Shown piece after piece: positions 14,046 through 17,055 of a stretch of 17,055 bases of DNA (positions within the stretch are counted from its first letter, which is position 1; each line of letters opens with the position of its first letter). The notes beneath the pieces were generated by a model, which saw only the letters and a program-made list of their open reading frames with translations, had not been told where the DNA came from and did no database searches. Origin of the DNA: Draconibacterium sp. Its GTDB lineage: Bacteria; Bacteroidota; Bacteroidia; Bacteroidales; Prolixibacteraceae. A program made the translations under genes and the position numbers. The stretch spans positions 1 through 17,055 of the forward strand of contig JALUZN010000495.1 of the NCBI GenBank assembly GCA_027011835.1, in the 5' to 3' direction.

Positions 14046-17000
14046 TTATTTTCCCAAATACACCCGTTTGTAAAAATTCATGTAGTCGAGAATGTTTTTC
14101 TCTTTTAAGAATATTTCGAAATTATTTTTCGAAATAAGGAAATTGCGATAGTTTGTTTTTCGAAGTGGAGTATAAAGATTGCGGCTGCTGACTACCTTTT
14201 TAAAATAGGGCATTGCTGTCTCCTTGTCGGGGAGGCCGCTAATAATTACTACTTGTCTGATTTCGTCGAGCGGACGTACTTCAACCTTCAATTTAAGGGT
14301 TGCATAGTTTGCCAGATTAAATTGCTCGATTCCGTTAATAAATGCAGGCTGGTCGATTCCCAATCGCGAAATAACAAATGTAAAATAGTGCTCGCCGGCA
14401 ATGTCTTCGTTATACGGACCACTATATTTTTCGGGTTTGTTTGTCGCCTCTTTTGTATCTGTTGCTTTGGCTGCAACTGCTGCCCCTTTTGTTGCCGAGG
14501 AAGAGGATGTTGACGTTTTTGTTTGCGTAGTTTTACGTTGAATATAGTTGGTACGGAAAAATCCTAAATAGTCGTCAACTTTGTTTTGTTCTATCAACTT
14601 TGTAAGGTTTTCGTCGGTAATCAGGAAATTCCGGTAAGTTGATTGGCCAAGCGGAGCAAAAAGCTTCCGGGTGGTTACCACTTTTCTGAAATACGACATC
14701 GATTCGTTTAGTGTAGGTATGCCTTTTACAACCACCAACCTATAATTATCGGTCTCTTTTAGTTGAAGAGCCAGCCCCCAAATTCTGAAATTGTCGCGGT
14801 TAAATTGTGCAAAACCTTTTAACAGCGCCCGGGTCGATAAATTTTTATCTTTAATTGCAATTACAAAACTTTGTGTTGTATCTATTTGTGTTGTAAACAT
14901 TTTATCGGCTCCGGTATTTACCATCACAAATTTACCTCTCTCTTTTAAAATCTCATCTTCTTTTTTTGCACGGGCCATCAACTCTTCAGGCGAAATATCG
15001 GGTTCGTTTTCGTTAAAATCGGAACGAATAAAGCGGCTGTAGTTTTTTACAAAGAATTTCAGGTAATCGGTTATCGATTTTTCTTCAAGAACAGTTCGGT
15101 AATTTGTTGATGAAATAACGAAGTTTACATATTCAACTCCTTTTAATGTTTTAAAAACGTTTGCTCGTCGTATAATTGCGCGGTGATAAATAATTGCACT
15201 CTTTTTATTTTCCATGGCACGCACAATTACAAAAGCCAGTTTGTCGTTTAAAAAGGCCGTTTCAATGTCGAAATCGACTTTTGTATAGTGGTCGATGTTG
15301 TAGTTTGCTATATCGAATTTCAGCCGGTTTAAATCAATTTTGCTTTCGCGTGGATATGCAATTACAAAGTAATGCAGCAAATCTTCATCGTAGGTATATT
15401 TGCCGCCAAACTCATCGTCTTCGCCTCGTTTCCCGGGGAGTAATTCGTCGTTTTTAATCTCTTCGCTAATGTATCCCAGTTCAACCAATTTTTGATAATC
15501 AGCAAGTGAGCTGTCTTGAATTAACGTTAAAATTTCGTTTGCCAGAGGTGTAGTTTCTTTATTGGGGTACTGCGTAATGTAACCTTTTAACAGGCTTTCG
15601 AAACTGTGAACATCGGTTTGCGTTCCTTTTGCAACCGTCTCCATAAAATCGATTTTAGGAATGAGTAGGCTGTCGGGAGCCATCTTTTTTATTTGTGGAG
15701 CAAGTGCAATTACATTCTTGTATCTGCCTGTTTTATAGCTCTTAAATGCCTCGCTATACAGTTTGTTTAAGCTGTCGGTGCGTGCTGCCATTTCAACAAA
15801 AAAGTTTGGATTTAGCAGGTACTGAGCATAGTTGCTCTTTGGAAACTTTGTAATTATCAAATTTCGGTAATAGTCCGATGTCTCTTTGTCTCCCATTAAA
15901 TCGAATAAATCGTAGAGGTCGAAATAGGCCGAAAGCAGATAGATATTGTTTGGATAACGTTTGTTCAGGTCTTCGTATGCCATTGCCGAACGCGGATAAT
16001 TTCCGAATTCCGATTTAAATATTTTTCCAATACTGTAAAGTGCATCTCTAATTTTTTCGTTCGAAACCTGCATTAACGAATCAGTTAACGGTAAATCTTG
16101 TGTGTAATACTCTTTTTTTAAAGGGTCTTGTTCTCTGATTACAATTTTGCTCGAATCAACAACTTCGGCCAGTTCGTCGGGGCTCTCTATCGACATGGAG
16201 TTTTTGTTTAAACGGCGCCAGTTATCTTCGAGTTTTCGTTTCCCCCAAAGTTGCTGGAAAGTAACTTTCCCGTACGATACCGTTTGCGGATTATAAAAAT
16301 ACCAACCGGCACCACCTTGTCGGCGTCCCATTCCCATACGGTTTTGGTTGGCACGGTAGTAACCTGTTCCCTGTGCACTTTGTAACGAGAGGTTTTCCAT
16401 GTTTCGCTGTCTCTCCTGCTCCTCTTTCATTAAACGTGCAATGAGCGATTCGCGCTCGATTGGAGACATTTTGGCGACCTTTTGTAAACTGTCTTGCCGT
16501 TCAACCGTGTGTATATTGTCGACTAGGTTTGTTAGGCTTTTGTACTTGTCCGACAACTCCTGATAATTCGGATAAGTTTCATCGATAATCGTCATTGCAC
16601 TGTCGTAATATGCCTGTGCATTGCGATATTGTAAATCTTCGAAATAAATATCGGCCAGAGTAATGGCCGAAAGTGCCCGTTGAAATTGATTCTGGAAGCT
16701 GTTTGAAACCGATAACCGGTAATTTTCTACCGCTTCGTCGTGGTTGCCCTCTTTAAAGTAGATGTTTCCGAGTGCATAATAAATCTGATCTTTAAAATCG
16801 ACATTCTTTTTGTCGCGCAGCATTTTGTTCAGCTCTTTTATTAGTTTCTCGGTATCGCCTTCACCCGAAAAAATTCCTGCTGAATTTATTTTTGCATTAA
16901 AAGCCATTTTGTATCCGGGATTCATGTGCGTAACCGCTTCAAATGCTTTCGATGCTTCGGCATCTTTCCCCACCTCTTTATACAACTGAGCAACAATATA

Positions 17001-17055
17001 TTGGTTTCTTGCCTTTTTTCTTTTTAGAAAAGTTTTTTTGATGGCAATGTTTAAA
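14046..17055 (-). CDS. porW: PorW/SprE-type TPR protein of the type IX secretion/gliding machinery (5'-truncated by window edge)
   Basis: The reading frame is open to the right edge, so the N-terminus, probably a lipoprotein signal, is missing. The apparent start at 16985 is a TTG inside the frame, and upstream codons continue a TPR helix (…YIVAQLYKEV). At least 1,002 codons lie here. Counting from 16985, tetratricopeptide-like repeats cover about 1-130 and 305-400. The strongly conserved family block WYFYNPQTVSYG...WGKRKLEDNWRRLNK is at about 228-260. A threefold-repeated C-terminal module follows: about 538-653, 705-818 and 866-979, each ending in Y-(R/V)-N-F-(L/V)-I-(S/T)...D-Y-x-x-F(Y/F). 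A Ser/Thr/Ala/Lys-rich linker (819-865) separates the last two. SprE and PorW are needed for T9SS function in Flavobacterium and Porphyromonas. The symbol porW is used for the family and sprE is the synonym. Stop TAA at 14046-14048. Confidence 0.85.
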   Translation of the reverse strand, partial: LNIAIKKTFLKRKKARNQYIVAQLYKEVGKDAEASKAFEAVTHMNPGYKMAFNAKINSAGIFSGEGDTEKLIKELNKMLRDKKNVDFKDQIYYALGNIYFKEGNHDEAVENYRLSVSNSFQNQFQRALSAITLADIYFEDLQYRNAQAYYDSAMTIIDETYPNYQELSDKYKSLTNLVDNIHTVERQDSLQKVAKMSPIERESLIARLMKEEQERQRNMENLSLQSAQGTGYYRANQNRMGMGRRQGGAGWYFYNPQTVSYGKVTFQQLWGKRKLEDNWRRLNKNSMSIESPDELAEVVDSSKIVIREQDPLKKEYYTQDLPLTDSLMQVSNEKIRDALYSIGKIFKSEFGNYPRSAMAYEDLNKRYPNNIYLLSAYFDLYDLFDLMGDKETSDYYRNLIITKFPKSNYAQYLLNPNFFVEMAARTDSLNKLYSEAFKSYKTGRYKNVIALAPQIKKMAPDSLLIPKIDFMETVAKGTQTDVHSFESLLKGYITQYPNKETTPLANEILTLIQDSSLADYQKLVELGYISEEIKNDELLPGKRGEDDEFGGKYTYDEDLLHYFVIAYPRESKIDLNRLKFDIANYNIDHYTKVDFDIETAFLNDKLAFVIVRAMENKKSAIIYHRAIIRRANVFKTLKGVEYVNFVISSTNYRTVLEEKSITDYLKFFVKNYSRFIRSDFNENEPDISPEELMARAKKEDEILKERGKFVMVNTGADKMFTTQIDTTQSFVIAIKDKNLSTRALLKGFAQFNRDNFRIWGLALQLKETDNYRLVVVKGIPTLNESMSYFRKVVTTRKLFAPLGQSTYRNFLITDENLTKLIEQNKVDDYLGFFRTNYIQRKTTQTKTSTSSSSATKGAAVAAKATDTKEATNKPEKYSGPYNEDIAGEHYFTFVISRLGIDQPAFINGIEQFNLANYATLKLKVEVRPLDEIRQVVIISGLPDKETAMPYFKKVVSSRNLYTPLRKTNYRNFLISKNNFEIFLKEKNILDYMNFYKRVYLGK

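Noticed and set aside
16983..16985. TTG at 16985 as the start of the porW/sprE product
   Set aside because: The frame stays open to the edge and the upstream codons continue a TPR-like helix, so the real start is outside the window.

Overview
The window looks like a chromosomal segment from a member of the Bacteroidota. The evidence is the pair of type IX secretion genes (porX and porW/sprE), Sec/SPII lipoprotein signals, AT-rich non-coding DNA without strong Shine-Dalgarno sites, and -7 elements of the Bacteroidota form TAnnTTTG. The carbohydrate genes (sulfatase, DUF1080, Tat-exported Gfo/Idh/MocA) would suit a polysaccharide degrader, perhaps marine or sediment Marinilabiliales-like. That placement is inference.

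Left part (1-7134, all on the minus strand): the start of a lipoprotein gene runs off the left edge, 23 bp downstream of a lipoprotein sulfatase with the cysteine-type formylglycine motif. A gene-free stretch of about 0.65 kb holds a large imperfect palindromic element and a strong bidirectional terminator. Next comes a probable two-gene unit: a Tat-exported Gfo/Idh/MocA oxidoreductase and, downstream, a very large secreted protein made of HEAT-type repeats plus two DUF1080 (3-keto-sugar hydrolase/lyase) domains. A REP-like palindromic element sits between the two. Together they suggest oxidation of a glycoside at C3 followed by cleavage outside the cytoplasm.

Middle part (7377-9318, plus strand): divergent from the oxidoreductase is a tight two-gene unit, an unusual ThyA-fold protein keeping the key dUMP-site residues and an AKR14/YghZ-type aldo-keto reductase, closed by a hairpin terminator. 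A further 280 bp without a gene holds a second hairpin and an orphan A/C-rich leader with an eight-codon ORF. A monofunctional mannose-1-phosphate guanylyltransferase (manC) follows on the minus strand, with a perfect 11-bp inverted repeat in its upstream region.

Right part (10894-17055): an MlaE/MlaF-type ABC transporter pair (plus strand, ATGA overlap) converges with porX, the stop codons overlapping by 4 bp. porX lies just downstream of porW/sprE, which is cut by the right edge. The porW/sprE product carries three divergent copies of a C-terminal module. The adjacency places a T9SS regulator and a T9SS-associated TPR protein in one probable transcription unit.

I found no CRISPR array, rRNA, tRNA, transposase or phage gene. 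The least ordinary items are the ThyA-like/AKR unit beside the 3-keto-sugar-type genes, the triplicated PorW/SprE module, and the palindromic elements. None is proof of a new system.
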